Positions 53,435-61,893 of a stretch of 64,000 nucleotides of DNA are shown piece after piece (position 1 is the first letter of the stretch; each line of letters begins with the position of its first letter). The position numbers were made by a program, and so were the translations under genes. This DNA comes from Pseudomonas campi (lineage in GTDB: Bacteria > Pseudomonadota > Gammaproteobacteria > Pseudomonadales > Pseudomonadaceae), in NCBI RefSeq assembly GCF_013200955.2, contig NZ_CP053697.2:4372926-4436925 (forward strand), given 5' to 3'. Under the pieces are notes generated by a model. It worked only from the letters and a program-made list of their open reading frames with translations. It had not been told where the DNA came from and ran no database searches.

Positions 53435-54304
53435 ATGGCAGAACAAACCGCTTCGGGCTACATCCAGCACCACCTGCAGAACCTGACTTTCGGGCAACTG
53501 CCGAATGGTGATTGGGGCTTCGCCCACACCGCACAAGAAGCAAAGGAAATGGGCTTTTGGGCATTCCACGTGGATACCCTGGGTTGGTCCGTATTCCTCG
53601 GCCTGGTCTTCATCCTGCTGTTCCGCTCGGCCGCCAAGCGCGCCACCAGCGGCCAACCGGGCGGCCTGCAGAACTTCGTCGAAGTACTGATCGAGTTCGT
53701 CGACGGCAGCGTCAAGGACACCTTCCACGGCCGTAACAACCTGATTGCCCCGCTGGCCCTGACCATCTTCGTCTGGATCTTCCTGATGAACCTGATGGAC
53801 CTGGTGCCGGTCGACTTCCTGCCGCTGCTGGCCGCGACCATCACGGGCGACAGTCACCTGCCGTTCCGCGTGGTACCGACCACTGATCCGAACGCCACCC
53901 TGGGCATGGCCCTGTCGGTGTTCGCCTTGATCATCTTCTACAGCATCAAGGTCAAGGGCATCGGCGGCTTCCTCGGCGAACTGACCCTGCATCCTTTCGG
54001 TAGCAAGAACATCGTCGTGCAGATCCTGCTGATCCCGGTGAACTTCCTGCTCGAGTTCGTCACCCTGATCGCCAAGCCGATTTCCCTGGCTCTGCGTCTG
54101 TTCGGCAACATGTATGCCGGCGAACTGATCTTCATCCTGATTGCCGTAATGTTCGGCAGTGGCATGTTCCTGCTCAGCACCCTGGGTGTTGCGCTGAACT
54201 GGGCGTGGGCGGTGTTCCACATCCTGATCATTACGCTGCAGGCGTTCATCTTCATGATGCTGACCATCGTCTACCTGTCGATGGCGCACGAAGACAACCA
54301 TTAA
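53435..54304 (+). CDS. atpB: ATP synthase Fo subunit a
   Basis: Proton-channel subunit a (289 aa, several membrane helices). The essential Arg is R221 in SLALRLFGNMYAGEL; the preceding helix holds PVNFLLEFVTLIAKP. It interfaces with the c-ring. A 152-bp gap holding an extragenic palindrome separates it from atpE. Confidence 0.97.
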   Translation: MAEQTASGYIQHHLQNLTFGQLPNGDWGFAHTAQEAKEMGFWAFHVDTLGWSVFLGLVFILLFRSAAKRATSGQPGGLQNFVEVLIEFVDGSVKDTFHGRNNLIAPLALTIFVWIFLMNLMDLVPVDFLPLLAATITGDSHLPFRVVPTTDPNATLGMALSVFALIIFYSIKVKGIGGFLGELTLHPFGSKNIVVQILLIPVNFLLEFVTLIAKPISLALRLFGNMYAGELIFILIAVMFGSGMFLLSTLGVALNWAWAVFHILIITLQAFIFMMLTIVYLSMAHEDNH

Positions 54305-54326
54305 GAGCGCCCTGCGCATCTGATGA

Positions 54327-54368
54327 CCTTCTCCCTTAGGGAGAGGGTGCCCGAAGGGCGGGAGAGGG
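54327..54368. repeat. GGGAGAGGG extragenic palindrome between atpB and atpE
   Basis: CTTCTCCCTTA faces TAGGGAGAGGG, followed by a second GGGAGAGGG unit. Third copy of this family in the window. Confidence 0.7.
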
Positions 54369-54456
54369 ATGACCTCTTCGATTGAGAAACGATTTTGCTT
54401 TACCGCTTCACTTTGAAAACCCCTAACCAATACGACATAAAAAGTCGGGAGGAAAG

Positions 54457-54714
54457 ATGGAAACTGTAGTTGGTCTCACCGCGATTGCTGTTGCCCTGCT
54501 GATCGGCCTGGGCGCTCTGGGTACTGCCATTGGCTTCGGCCTGCTGGGCGGCAAATTCCTGGAAGGCGCTGCGCGTCAGCCGGAAATGGTTCCGATGCTG
54601 CAGGTAAAAATGTTCATCGTCGCCGGTCTGCTGGACGCCGTGACCATGATCGGTGTTGGTATCGCCCTGTTCTTCACCTTCGCTAACCCGTTCATCGCTC
54701 AAATCCCGGCCTAA
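54457..54714 (+). CDS. atpE: ATP synthase Fo subunit c
   Basis: Proteolipid c (85 aa), a hairpin of two membrane helices that forms the rotor ring. The proton-carrying acidic residue is D60 (GLLDAVTMIGVG), the glycine-rich first helix includes GLGALGTAIGFGLLGG, and the RQPE polar loop is at 40-43. The RBS GGGAGGAAAG is very strong, as expected for the most abundant subunit. Confidence 0.98.
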   Translation: METVVGLTAIAVALLIGLGALGTAIGFGLLGGKFLEGAARQPEMVPMLQVKMFIVAGLLDAVTMIGVGIALFFTFANPFIAQIPA

Positions 54715-54767
54715 TCAACTCTTCGAGTTGATTAGCTGGATAGACAACGAACGAGCGAGGTATTGGC

Positions 54768-55238
54768 GTGAACATTAATGCAACCCTGATTGGCCAGGCC
54801 GTTGCGTTCTTCATTTTCGTGCTGTTTTGCATGAAGTTCGTATGGCCTCCGGTCATCACGGCTTTGCGCGAACGCCAGAAGAAGATCGCTGATGGTCTGG
54901 ACGCCGCCAACCGTGCGGCTCGTGATCTGGAACTGGCCCACGAGAAAGTGGCTCAGCAACTGCGCGAAGCCAAAACCCAGGCTGCGGAAATCATCGAGCA
55001 GGCCAAGAAACGCGGTACCCAGATCGTCGACGAAGCCCGTGATCAGGCCCGTGTCGAAGCTGACCGTGTGAAGGCTCAGGCTCAGGCCGAGATCGAACAG
55101 GAACTGAACAGCGTCAAAGACGCCCTGCGTGCCCAAGTGGGTGCCCTGGCTGTTGGCGGTGCCGAGAAGATCCTGGGTGCAACCATCGATCAAAACGCGC
55201 ATGCGGAGCTGGTTAACAAACTGGCAGCCGAAATCTAA
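54768..55238 (+). CDS. atpF: ATP synthase Fo subunit b
   Basis: Peripheral-stalk subunit b (156 aa): one N-terminal membrane helix (about 5-25) followed by a long charged coiled coil with many Ala/Gln/Glu. GTG start with GCGAGG upstream. Binds subunit delta at its C-terminus. Confidence 0.96.
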   Translation: MNINATLIGQAVAFFIFVLFCMKFVWPPVITALRERQKKIADGLDAANRAARDLELAHEKVAQQLREAKTQAAEIIEQAKKRGTQIVDEARDQARVEADRVKAQAQAEIEQELNSVKDALRAQVGALAVGGAEKILGATIDQNAHAELVNKLAAEI

Positions 55239-55250
55239 GCGAGGGCGATC

Positions 55251-55787
55251 ATGGCAGAACTGACCACGCTGGCCCGACCTTACGCCAAGGCTGCTTTCGA
55301 GCACGCCCAGGCCCATCAGCAACTGGCCTCCTGGTCAGCCATGCTCGGCCTGGCTGCAGTGGTGTCGCAAGACGACACCCTGCAACGCGTGCTCAAGGCC
55401 CCGCGTCTGACGAGTACAGAAAAGGCCACCACTTTTAATGAAGTGTGTGGTGACAAGTTCGATGCCCAGGCACGCAACTTCATTTCCATTGTCTCCGAAC
55501 ACAATCGTCTCGATCTGTTGCCGGAAATCGCCGCCCTGTTTGAGCTGTACAAAGCTGAACAGGAAAAGTCGGTGGACGTGGAAGTGACCAGTGCCTTCGC
55601 ATTGAGCACCGAACAGCAAGACAAACTCGCCAAGGTTCTCAGCGCACGGCTCAGTCGAGAAGTGCGTCTGCACGCGACGGAAGACGCCACCCTTATCGGT
55701 GGTGTGGTAATCCGCGCGGGCGACCTGGTTATCGATGGCTCGGTTCGCGGCAAAGTCGCGAAGCTGGCCGAAGCGTTGAAATCTTGA
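55251..55787 (+). CDS. atpH: ATP synthase F1 subunit delta
   Basis: Delta subunit (178 aa) linking the stalk to the alpha/beta crown. It opens TLARPYAKAAFEHA, the family N-terminus, and ends with VVIRAGDLVIDGSVRGKVAKLAEAL, the matching C-terminal signature. It starts 12 bp after atpF. Confidence 0.96.
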   Translation: MAELTTLARPYAKAAFEHAQAHQQLASWSAMLGLAAVVSQDDTLQRVLKAPRLTSTEKATTFNEVCGDKFDAQARNFISIVSEHNRLDLLPEIAALFELYKAEQEKSVDVEVTSAFALSTEQQDKLAKVLSARLSREVRLHATEDATLIGGVVIRAGDLVIDGSVRGKVAKLAEALKS

Positions 55788-55808
55788 GTTTGAAGGGGCA
55801 GCAGAGCA

Positions 55809-57353
55809 ATGCAGCAACTCAATCCTTCCGAAATTAGTGAAATCATCAAGGGACGTATCGATAAACTCGACGTCTCTTCCCAGGCTCGTAACGAAGGCAC
55901 CATCGTCAGCGTGTCTGACGGTATCGTGCGGATCTACGGTCTCGCCGACGTTATGTACGGTGAAATGATCGAGTTCCCGGGCGGCGTCTACGGTATGGCC
56001 ATGAACCTTGAGCGCGACTCCGTCGGCGCCGTGGTTCTGGGTGCCTACCAGTCGCTGGCCGAAGGCATGAGCGCCAAGTGCACCGGCCGCATCCTGGAAG
56101 TCCCGGTTGGTCCGGAACTGCTGGGTCGCGTCGTCGACGCACTGGGTAACCCGATCGATGGCAAAGGCCCGCTGAACAACGTCGTTAGCGACGCTGTTGA
56201 AAAGGTTGCGCCGGGCGTGATCTGGCGTAAGTCGGTCGACCAGCCGGTGCAAACCGGTTACAAGTCGGTCGATGCCATGATCCCGGTAGGCCGTGGCCAG
56301 CGCGAGCTGATCATCGGTGACCGTCAGATCGGTAAAACCGCTCTGGCCATCGACGCCATCATCAACCAGAAAGACAGCGGCATCCGTTGCGTCTATGTGG
56401 CTATCGGTCAGAAGCAATCGACCATCGCCAACATCGTACGCAAACTGGAAGAGAACGGCGCCCTGGCCAACACCATCGTGGTGGCTGCGTCCGCTTCCGA
56501 ATCGGCTGCTCTGCAGTTCATCGCACCGTACGCCGGTTGCACCATGGGCGAATACTTCCGCGACCGCGGTGAAGACGCCCTGATCGTGTACGACGACCTG
56601 TCCAAGCAGGCCGTGGCCTACCGCCAAATCTCCCTGCTGCTGCGCCGTCCGCCGGGCCGCGAAGCTTACCCGGGCGACGTGTTCTATCTCCACAGCCGTC
56701 TGCTGGAGCGCGCTTCCCGCGTTTCCGAAGAGTACGTCGAGAAGTTCACCAATGGCGCCGTGACTGGCAAGACCGGTTCGCTGACCGCTCTGCCGATCAT
56801 CGAAACCCAGGCTGGCGACGTTTCCGCGTTCGTTCCGACCAACGTGATCTCGATCACCGACGGTCAGATCTTCCTGGAATCGGCCATGTTCAACTCGGGT
56901 CTGCGTCCGGCCGTCAACGCCGGTATCTCGGTATCCCGCGTGGGTGGTGCTGCTCAGACCAAGATCATCAAGAAGCTCTCCGGTGGTATCCGTACCGCTC
57001 TGGCTCAGTACCGTGAACTGGCGGCTTTCGCCCAGTTCGCTTCTGACCTGGACGAAGCCACTCGCAAGCAGCTTGACCATGGTCAGCGTGTAACCGAGCT
57101 GATGAAGCAGAAGCAGTACGCGCCGATGTCCATCGCCGAGATGGCTCTGTCGCTGTACGCCGCCGAGCGTGGCTTCCTGGCTGACATCGAAGTCGCCAAG
57201 ATCATCAGTTTCGAGCAGGCCCTGATCGCCTTCTTCAACCGTGAGAACGCCGCACTGATGGCGAAGATCAACGAGAAGGGCGACTTCAATGACGACATCG
57301 ATGGCCAGCTGAAAGCCGGTATCGAGAAGTTCAAGGCCACTCAAACCTGGTAA
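55809..57353 (+). CDS. atpA: ATP synthase F1 subunit alpha
   Basis: Non-catalytic alpha subunit (514 aa). Walker A is GDRQIGKT at 170-177; VGRGQRELIIGDRQIGKT precedes it, and the PAVNAGISVSRVGGAAQ signature with the conserved Arg that reaches into the catalytic site is intact. Starts 21 bp after atpH. Confidence 0.98.
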   Translation: MQQLNPSEISEIIKGRIDKLDVSSQARNEGTIVSVSDGIVRIYGLADVMYGEMIEFPGGVYGMAMNLERDSVGAVVLGAYQSLAEGMSAKCTGRILEVPVGPELLGRVVDALGNPIDGKGPLNNVVSDAVEKVAPGVIWRKSVDQPVQTGYKSVDAMIPVGRGQRELIIGDRQIGKTALAIDAIINQKDSGIRCVYVAIGQKQSTIANIVRKLEENGALANTIVVAASASESAALQFIAPYAGCTMGEYFRDRGEDALIVYDDLSKQAVAYRQISLLLRRPPGREAYPGDVFYLHSRLLERASRVSEEYVEKFTNGAVTGKTGSLTALPIIETQAGDVSAFVPTNVISITDGQIFLESAMFNSGLRPAVNAGISVSRVGGAAQTKIIKKLSGGIRTALAQYRELAAFAQFASDLDEATRKQLDHGQRVTELMKQKQYAPMSIAEMALSLYAAERGFLADIEVAKIISFEQALIAFFNRENAALMAKINEKGDFNDDIDGQLKAGIEKFKATQTW

Positions 57354-57403
57354 GCCGCAGCGGGGATCGCAAGATCCCCGCTTGCTAACCTGATAGGTGT
57401 TAC

Positions 57404-58264
57404 ATGGCAGGCGCAAAAGAGATTCGCAGCAAGATTGCGAGCATCAAAAGCACGCAGAAGATCACCAGCGCCATGGAAAAGGTGGCGGTCAGCAAAATGC
57501 GCAGAGCACAAATGCGCATGGCGTCGAGCCGTCCCTACGCGGAGCGTATCCGTCAGGTGATTGGTCATCTGGCCAACGCCAACCCGGAATACCGTCATCC
57601 GTTCATGATCGAGCGCGAAGTAAAGCGTGTCGGTTATGTCGTGGTGAGTTCGGACCGTGGTCTGTGTGGTGGTCTGAATACCAACCTGTTCAAGGCTCTG
57701 GTCAAGGACATGGCGAGCAATCGCGAGCAAGGCGTAGAGGTTGATCTCTGCGTGATTGGTACCAAGGGCGCGGCGTTCTTCCGCAACTTTGGTGGCAATG
57801 TCGTTGCTGCGATCAGCCACCTGGGCGAGGAACCGTCGATCAATGATCTGATCGGTTCGGTCAAGGTCATGCTCGATGCCTACCTCGAAGGTCGCATCGA
57901 TCGTCTGTCCGTGGTCTCGAACAAGTTCATCAATACCATGACGCAAAAGCCGACAGTGGAGCAGTTGATTCCGCTGGTGGCGACTCCGGATGCTGGGCTC
58001 AAGCACCACTGGGACTACCTCTACGAACCCGATGCCAAACAGCTGCTCGAAGGCTTGATGGTGCGCTACGTGGAATCGCAGGTATACCAGGCGGTGGTCG
58101 AGAACAACGCGGCTGAACAAGCGGCGCGGATGATCGCGATGAAGAACGCCACCGACAACGCTGGCGATCTGATCAAAGACCTGCAGCTGATTTACAACAA
58201 GGCGCGTCAGGCAGCGATCACCCAGGAAATTTCGGAAATCGTCGGCGGCGCTGCCGCGGTTTAA
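57404..58264 (+). CDS. atpG: ATP synthase F1 subunit gamma
   Basis: Central rotor subunit (286 aa). N-terminal helix AGAKEIRSKIASIKSTQKITSAMEKVAVSKMR-like and the C-terminal helix with ITQEISEIVGGAAA form the coiled-coil axle; SSDRGLCGGLNTNLFK marks the Rossmann-like middle. Starts 50 bp after atpA. Confidence 0.98.
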   Translation: MAGAKEIRSKIASIKSTQKITSAMEKVAVSKMRRAQMRMASSRPYAERIRQVIGHLANANPEYRHPFMIEREVKRVGYVVVSSDRGLCGGLNTNLFKALVKDMASNREQGVEVDLCVIGTKGAAFFRNFGGNVVAAISHLGEEPSINDLIGSVKVMLDAYLEGRIDRLSVVSNKFINTMTQKPTVEQLIPLVATPDAGLKHHWDYLYEPDAKQLLEGLMVRYVESQVYQAVVENNAAEQAARMIAMKNATDNAGDLIKDLQLIYNKARQAAITQEISEIVGGAAAV

Positions 58265-58295
58265 AGAACGGTTCAAATATTCAGAGGAACCAAAG

Positions 58296-59672
58296 ATGAG
58301 TAGCGGACGTATCGTTCAAATCATCGGCGCCGTCATCGACGTGGAATTCCCGCGTGATCAGGTGCCGGCAGTCTACGAAGCGCTGAAAGTAGTCGGCGCC
58401 GAAACCACTCTGGAAGTTCAGCAGCAGCTGGGCGACGGCGTGGTTCGCTCCATTGCCATGGGTTCGACCGAAGGCCTGAAACGCGGCCTGGACGTCTCCC
58501 GTACCCACAAGGCCATCTCCGTACCGGTCGGTAAAGCGACCCTGGGCCGGATCATGGACGTACTGGGTAACCCAATCGACGAAGCCGGCCCGATCGGCGA
58601 AGAAGAGCAGTGGGAAATCCACCGCCCTGCGCCGTCCTACGCTGAACAAGCGGGCGGCAACGAGCTGCTGGAAACCGGCATCAAGGTTATCGACCTGGTC
58701 TGCCCGTTCGCCAAAGGCGGTAAAGTCGGTCTGTTCGGTGGTGCCGGTGTCGGCAAGACCGTAAACATGATGGAACTGATCCGTAACATCGCCATGGAAC
58801 ACAGCGGTTATTCCGTGTTCGCGGGTGTGGGTGAGCGTACTCGTGAGGGTAACGACTTCTACCACGAGATGAAGGACTCCAACGTTCTCGACAAGGTAGC
58901 CCTGGTTTACGGTCAGATGAACGAGCCACCAGGCAACCGTCTGCGCGTAGCCCTGACCGGCCTGACCATGGCCGAGAAGTTCCGTGACGAAGGTCGTGAC
59001 GTACTGTTGTTCGTCGACAACATCTACCGTTACACCCTGGCCGGTACCGAAGTATCCGCACTGCTGGGCCGTATGCCTTCCGCAGTGGGTTACCAGCCGA
59101 CCCTGGCCGAGGAAATGGGCGTTCTGCAAGAGCGCATCACCTCCACCAAGAACGGTTCGATCACCTCGGTACAGGCCGTATACGTACCTGCGGACGACCT
59201 GACCGACCCGAGCCCGGCGACCACCTTCGCCCACTTGGACGCCACCGTCGTACTGTCGCGTGACATCGCCTCCCTGGGTATCTACCCGGCCGTGGACCCG
59301 CTGGACTCCACCTCCCGTCAGCTCGATCCGCTGGTGGTTGGTGTTGAGCACTACGAGACCGCGCGTGGCGTGCAGTACGTACTGCAGCGTTACAAGGAAC
59401 TGAAGGACATCATCGCGATCCTCGGCATGGACGAACTGTCCGAATCCGACAAGCAGCTGGTATCCCGTGCTCGTAAGATTCAGCGTTTCCTGTCCCAGCC
59501 GTTCTTCGTGGCCGAAGTCTTCACCGGTTCGCCAGGCAAGTACGTTTCCCTGAAGGACACCATCGCTGGTTTCAGCGGTATTCTGAAAGGTGACTACGAT
59601 CACCTGCCGGAGCAGGCGTTCTACATGGTTGGCAGCATCGACGAAGCAATCGAGAAAGCCAAGAAACTGTAA
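58296..59672 (+). CDS. atpD: ATP synthase F1 subunit beta
   Basis: Catalytic beta subunit (458 aa). Walker A is GGAGVGKT at 148-155; GERTREGND carries the catalytic Glu, and PSAVGYQPTLAEEMG and the DELSEE-like segment DELSESDKQ, which contacts gamma, follow. Adds ADP and phosphate driven by gamma rotation. Confidence 0.98.
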   Translation: MSSGRIVQIIGAVIDVEFPRDQVPAVYEALKVVGAETTLEVQQQLGDGVVRSIAMGSTEGLKRGLDVSRTHKAISVPVGKATLGRIMDVLGNPIDEAGPIGEEEQWEIHRPAPSYAEQAGGNELLETGIKVIDLVCPFAKGGKVGLFGGAGVGKTVNMMELIRNIAMEHSGYSVFAGVGERTREGNDFYHEMKDSNVLDKVALVYGQMNEPPGNRLRVALTGLTMAEKFRDEGRDVLLFVDNIYRYTLAGTEVSALLGRMPSAVGYQPTLAEEMGVLQERITSTKNGSITSVQAVYVPADDLTDPSPATTFAHLDATVVLSRDIASLGIYPAVDPLDSTSRQLDPLVVGVEHYETARGVQYVLQRYKELKDIIAILGMDELSESDKQLVSRARKIQRFLSQPFFVAEVFTGSPGKYVSLKDTIAGFSGILKGDYDHLPEQAFYMVGSIDEAIEKAKKL

Positions 59673-59705
59673 TCCCCTGTGCGCCCGGCAACGGGCGCGA
59701 CAAGG

Positions 59706-59838
59706 GTCGTTTACAGCGTTGCGAGCGAAGACCAGGCAAGGCGAAAAACGATGAAGACGCGGAATTTACTTGGGTAAATGAGCAGTCTGAAGCGGTTTTC
59801 AACACAGCTTGGTCGAGCGCAGTAGCTGCAAACGATCC
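59706..59838. repeat. Long imperfect palindrome between atpD and atpC
   Basis: About 133 bp with mirrored ends: GTCGTTTACAGC on the left and GCTGCAAACGATCC on the right. A central hairpin, TTTACTTGGGTAAA, is at 59764-59777. The two arms align along their length with scattered mismatches. This fills most of the 183-bp gap. Confidence 0.75.
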
Positions 59839-59855
59839 GACATGTGAGGCTAGAT

Positions 59856-60275
59856 ATGGCTATGACAGTCCATTGCGACATCGTCAGCGCAGAAGCGGAG
59901 ATCTTCTCCGGTCTGGTCGAGATGGTGATTGCGCACGGTAACCTGGGTGATCTCGGTATCGCTCCAGGCCACGCGCCGCTGATCACCGATCTCAAGCCGG
60001 GTCCGATCCGCTTGGTCAAGCAGGGTGGCGAAGCTGAGGTGTTCTACATCTCCGGCGGTTTCCTCGAAGTGCAGCCGAACATGGTGAAGGTCCTGGCCGA
60101 CACCGTGACCCGCGCTGCCGACATCGACGAAGCAGCTGCTCAGGAAGCCCTCAAGGCTGCTGAGAAAGCGCTGCACGAGCATGGTGCCGAGTTCGACTAC
60201 GGCTCCGCTGCTGCTCACCTGGCAGAGGTCGCGGCCCAGCTGCGTACCGTGCAACAGATGCGCAAGAAGTTCTGA
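59856..60275 (+). CDS. atpC: ATP synthase F1 subunit epsilon
   Basis: Epsilon subunit (139 aa): N-terminal beta-sandwich (AMTVHCDIVSAEAEIFSGLVE, GIAPGHAPLITDLKPGPI) and a C-terminal two-helix part that inhibits ATP hydrolysis. The ATG at 59856 follows GAGG; an ATG at 59844 would add four residues. It is separated from atpD by a long palindromic element, unlike the tight packing elsewhere in the operon. Confidence 0.96.
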   Translation: MAMTVHCDIVSAEAEIFSGLVEMVIAHGNLGDLGIAPGHAPLITDLKPGPIRLVKQGGEAEVFYISGGFLEVQPNMVKVLADTVTRAADIDEAAAQEALKAAEKALHEHGAEFDYGSAAAHLAEVAAQLRTVQQMRKKF

Positions 60276-60306
60276 GGCGCGTCCTCCGGCTTCAGTGCAA
60301 GCAAGT

Positions 60307-60340
60307 AAAAGGGTAGCCTTGGCTACCCTTTTTCTTTTTC
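60307..60340 (+). terminator. Intrinsic terminator of the atp operon
   Basis: AAAAGGGTAGCC and GGCTACCCTTTT form a twelve-pair stem with a two-base loop and a T-rich tail. Confidence 0.9.
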
Positions 60341-60345
60341 TACGA

Positions 60346-60394
60346 GTAGCCCGGATGCAATCCGGGACGGTTACCCCGGATTGCATCCGGCTAC
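60346..60394. repeat. REP-type palindrome, GTAGCCCGGATGCAATCCGGG family, copy 3
   Basis: GTAGCCCGGATGCAATCCGGG faces CCGGATTGCATCCGGCTAC (one G lost), directly after the atp terminator and 18 bp before glmU. Confidence 0.88.
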
Positions 60395-60412
60395 TTAATA
60401 GGATCTGCCCCC

Positions 60413-61771
60413 ATGTCCCTCGATATCGTCATCCTCGCCGCCGGCCAGGGCACCCGCATGCGTTCGGCATTGCCTAAAGTGCTGCACCCGATTGCCGGCA
60501 AGTCCATGCTCGGTCATGTGATCGACACGGCCCGCCAGCTTTCGCCGCGCAAGATCCATGTGGTGATTGGTCATGGCGCCGAGCTGGTCCGCGAACGTCT
60601 GGCGGCTGACGATATCCACTTCGTGCTGCAGGCCGAACAGCTCGGTACTGGCCACGCGGTGGCTCAGGCATTGCCGGCGCTGGAAGCGGACAAGGTGCTG
60701 ATCCTCTACGGCGATGTGCCGCTGACCCGGGTAGAAACCCTGGCCCGCCTGCTGGAGCAGGCCAACGACGCTCAACTGGGCCTGCTGACGGTCAATCTGG
60801 CCGATCCCACCGGCTATGGCCGGATCATTCGCGACGCAGCCGGCCAGGTGCAGGCCATCGTCGAGCACAAGGATGCCAGCGACGCGCAGCGCGCCATCCG
60901 CGAGGGCAACACCGGCATTCTCGCCGTACCCGGCAAGCGCCTCGGCGACTGGCTGGGCCGCCTGTCCAACAGCAACGCCCAGGGCGAGTACTACCTCACC
61001 GACGTGATCGCCATGGCGGTGGCCGATGGCCTGGTGGTGGCTACCGAAACTGCTCAGGACGAGCTGGAAGTGCTCGGCGCCAATGACCGTATCCAGCTGG
61101 CCCAGCTCGAGCGTCACTACCAGCAACGCGCTGCCCGTAGCCTGATGGCCCAGGGCGTGACCCTGCTCGACCCGGCACGCTTCGACCTGCGCGGTGAAGT
61201 GAAGGTCGGACGCGACGTGCTGATCGATGTAAATGTGATTCTCGAAGGCCAGGTGGTGATCGAGGACGGTGTGCAGATCGGCCCCAACTGCGTGATCAAG
61301 AACAGCACCCTGCGCCGCGGCGCCATCGTCAAAGCCAACAGCCATCTGGAAGGTGCCGAGCTGGGCGAAGGCGCCGACTGCGGCCCGTTCGCCCGCCTGC
61401 GTCCGGGTGCGAAGCTGGGGGCCAAGGCTCATGTCGGCAACTTCGTCGAACTGAAGAATGCCGTGCTGGGCGAGGGCGCCAAGGCCGGCCACCTGAGCTA
61501 CCTGGGCGATGCCGAGATCGGTGCGCGCACCAACATCGGCGCCGGCACCATCACCTGCAATTACGACGGCGCCAACAAGTTCCGCACCGTGCTGGGCGAG
61601 GACGTGTTCATTGGCTCCAACAGCTCCCTGGTGGCTCCGTTGACCCTCGGCGATGGCGCCACCACCGGCGCCGGCTCCACCGTGACCCAGGACGTACCGG
61701 CCAAGACCCTGGCCGTCGGCCGCGCCAAACAACGCAATATCGAAGGCTGGAAGCGCCCGACCAAGAAGTAA
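60413..61771 (+). CDS. glmU: Bifunctional UDP-GlcNAc pyrophosphorylase / GlcN-1-P acetyltransferase
   Basis: GlmU (452 aa) makes UDP-N-acetylglucosamine for peptidoglycan and lipopolysaccharide. The uridylyltransferase half starts with LAAGQGTRMRSALPK (8-22); the acetyltransferase half (about 230-452) is a left-handed beta helix with hexapeptide repeats, and holds GNFVELKNAVLGEGAKAGHLSYLGD and the catalytic His-containing region. Followed by glmR and glmS of the same pathway. Confidence 0.97.
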   Translation: MSLDIVILAAGQGTRMRSALPKVLHPIAGKSMLGHVIDTARQLSPRKIHVVIGHGAELVRERLAADDIHFVLQAEQLGTGHAVAQALPALEADKVLILYGDVPLTRVETLARLLEQANDAQLGLLTVNLADPTGYGRIIRDAAGQVQAIVEHKDASDAQRAIREGNTGILAVPGKRLGDWLGRLSNSNAQGEYYLTDVIAMAVADGLVVATETAQDELEVLGANDRIQLAQLERHYQQRAARSLMAQGVTLLDPARFDLRGEVKVGRDVLIDVNVILEGQVVIEDGVQIGPNCVIKNSTLRRGAIVKANSHLEGAELGEGADCGPFARLRPGAKLGAKAHVGNFVELKNAVLGEGAKAGHLSYLGDAEIGARTNIGAGTITCNYDGANKFRTVLGEDVFIGSNSSLVAPLTLGDGATTGAGSTVTQDVPAKTLAVGRAKQRNIEGWKRPTKK

Positions 61772-61782
61772 CGGTCGAGCAG

Positions 61783-61791
61783 TTATCCACA
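61783..61791. promoter_or_regulatory. DnaA box after glmU
   Basis: Perfect TTATCCACA just before the glmU terminator. Confidence 0.45.
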
Positions 61792-61794
61792 GGG

Positions 61795-61826
61795 AAAAGG
61801 CGGCTCAGGCCGCCTTTTGTCTATTT
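61795..61826 (+). terminator. Intrinsic terminator after glmU
   Basis: AAAAGGCGGC and GCCGCCTTTT form a ten-pair stem with a TCAG loop. Confidence 0.85.
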
Positions 61827-61873
61827 CAGGCTTGACCCTGAGCTTTCGTTAGGTTTTGATTCGCGTACTTATC

Positions 61874-61886
61874 TTTCGAATCGAAA
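61874..61886. promoter_or_regulatory. Palindrome TTTCGAATCGAAA before glmR
   Basis: Perfect dyad seven bases before the glmR ATG; a further TTTCGTT lies at 61844. TTTCG half-sites suit a DeoR-family operator, so GlmR may control its own gene and glmS. A weak promoter, TTGACC (61832) and TTTGAT (61855), overlaps. Confidence 0.4.
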
Positions 61887-61893
61887 CTTACGG

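Noticed and set aside
53561..53576. Possible extra parS site, CATTCCACGTGGATAC in atpB
   Set aside because: Four mismatches to the recF sites; it encodes a plausible FHVDT segment and is probably chance.
55335..57416. 693-codon open frame antisense to atpA and atpH
   Set aside because: Crosses two certain genes; no recognisable protein features.
58281..59603. 440-codon open frame antisense to atpD
   Set aside because: Shadow of a highly conserved gene.
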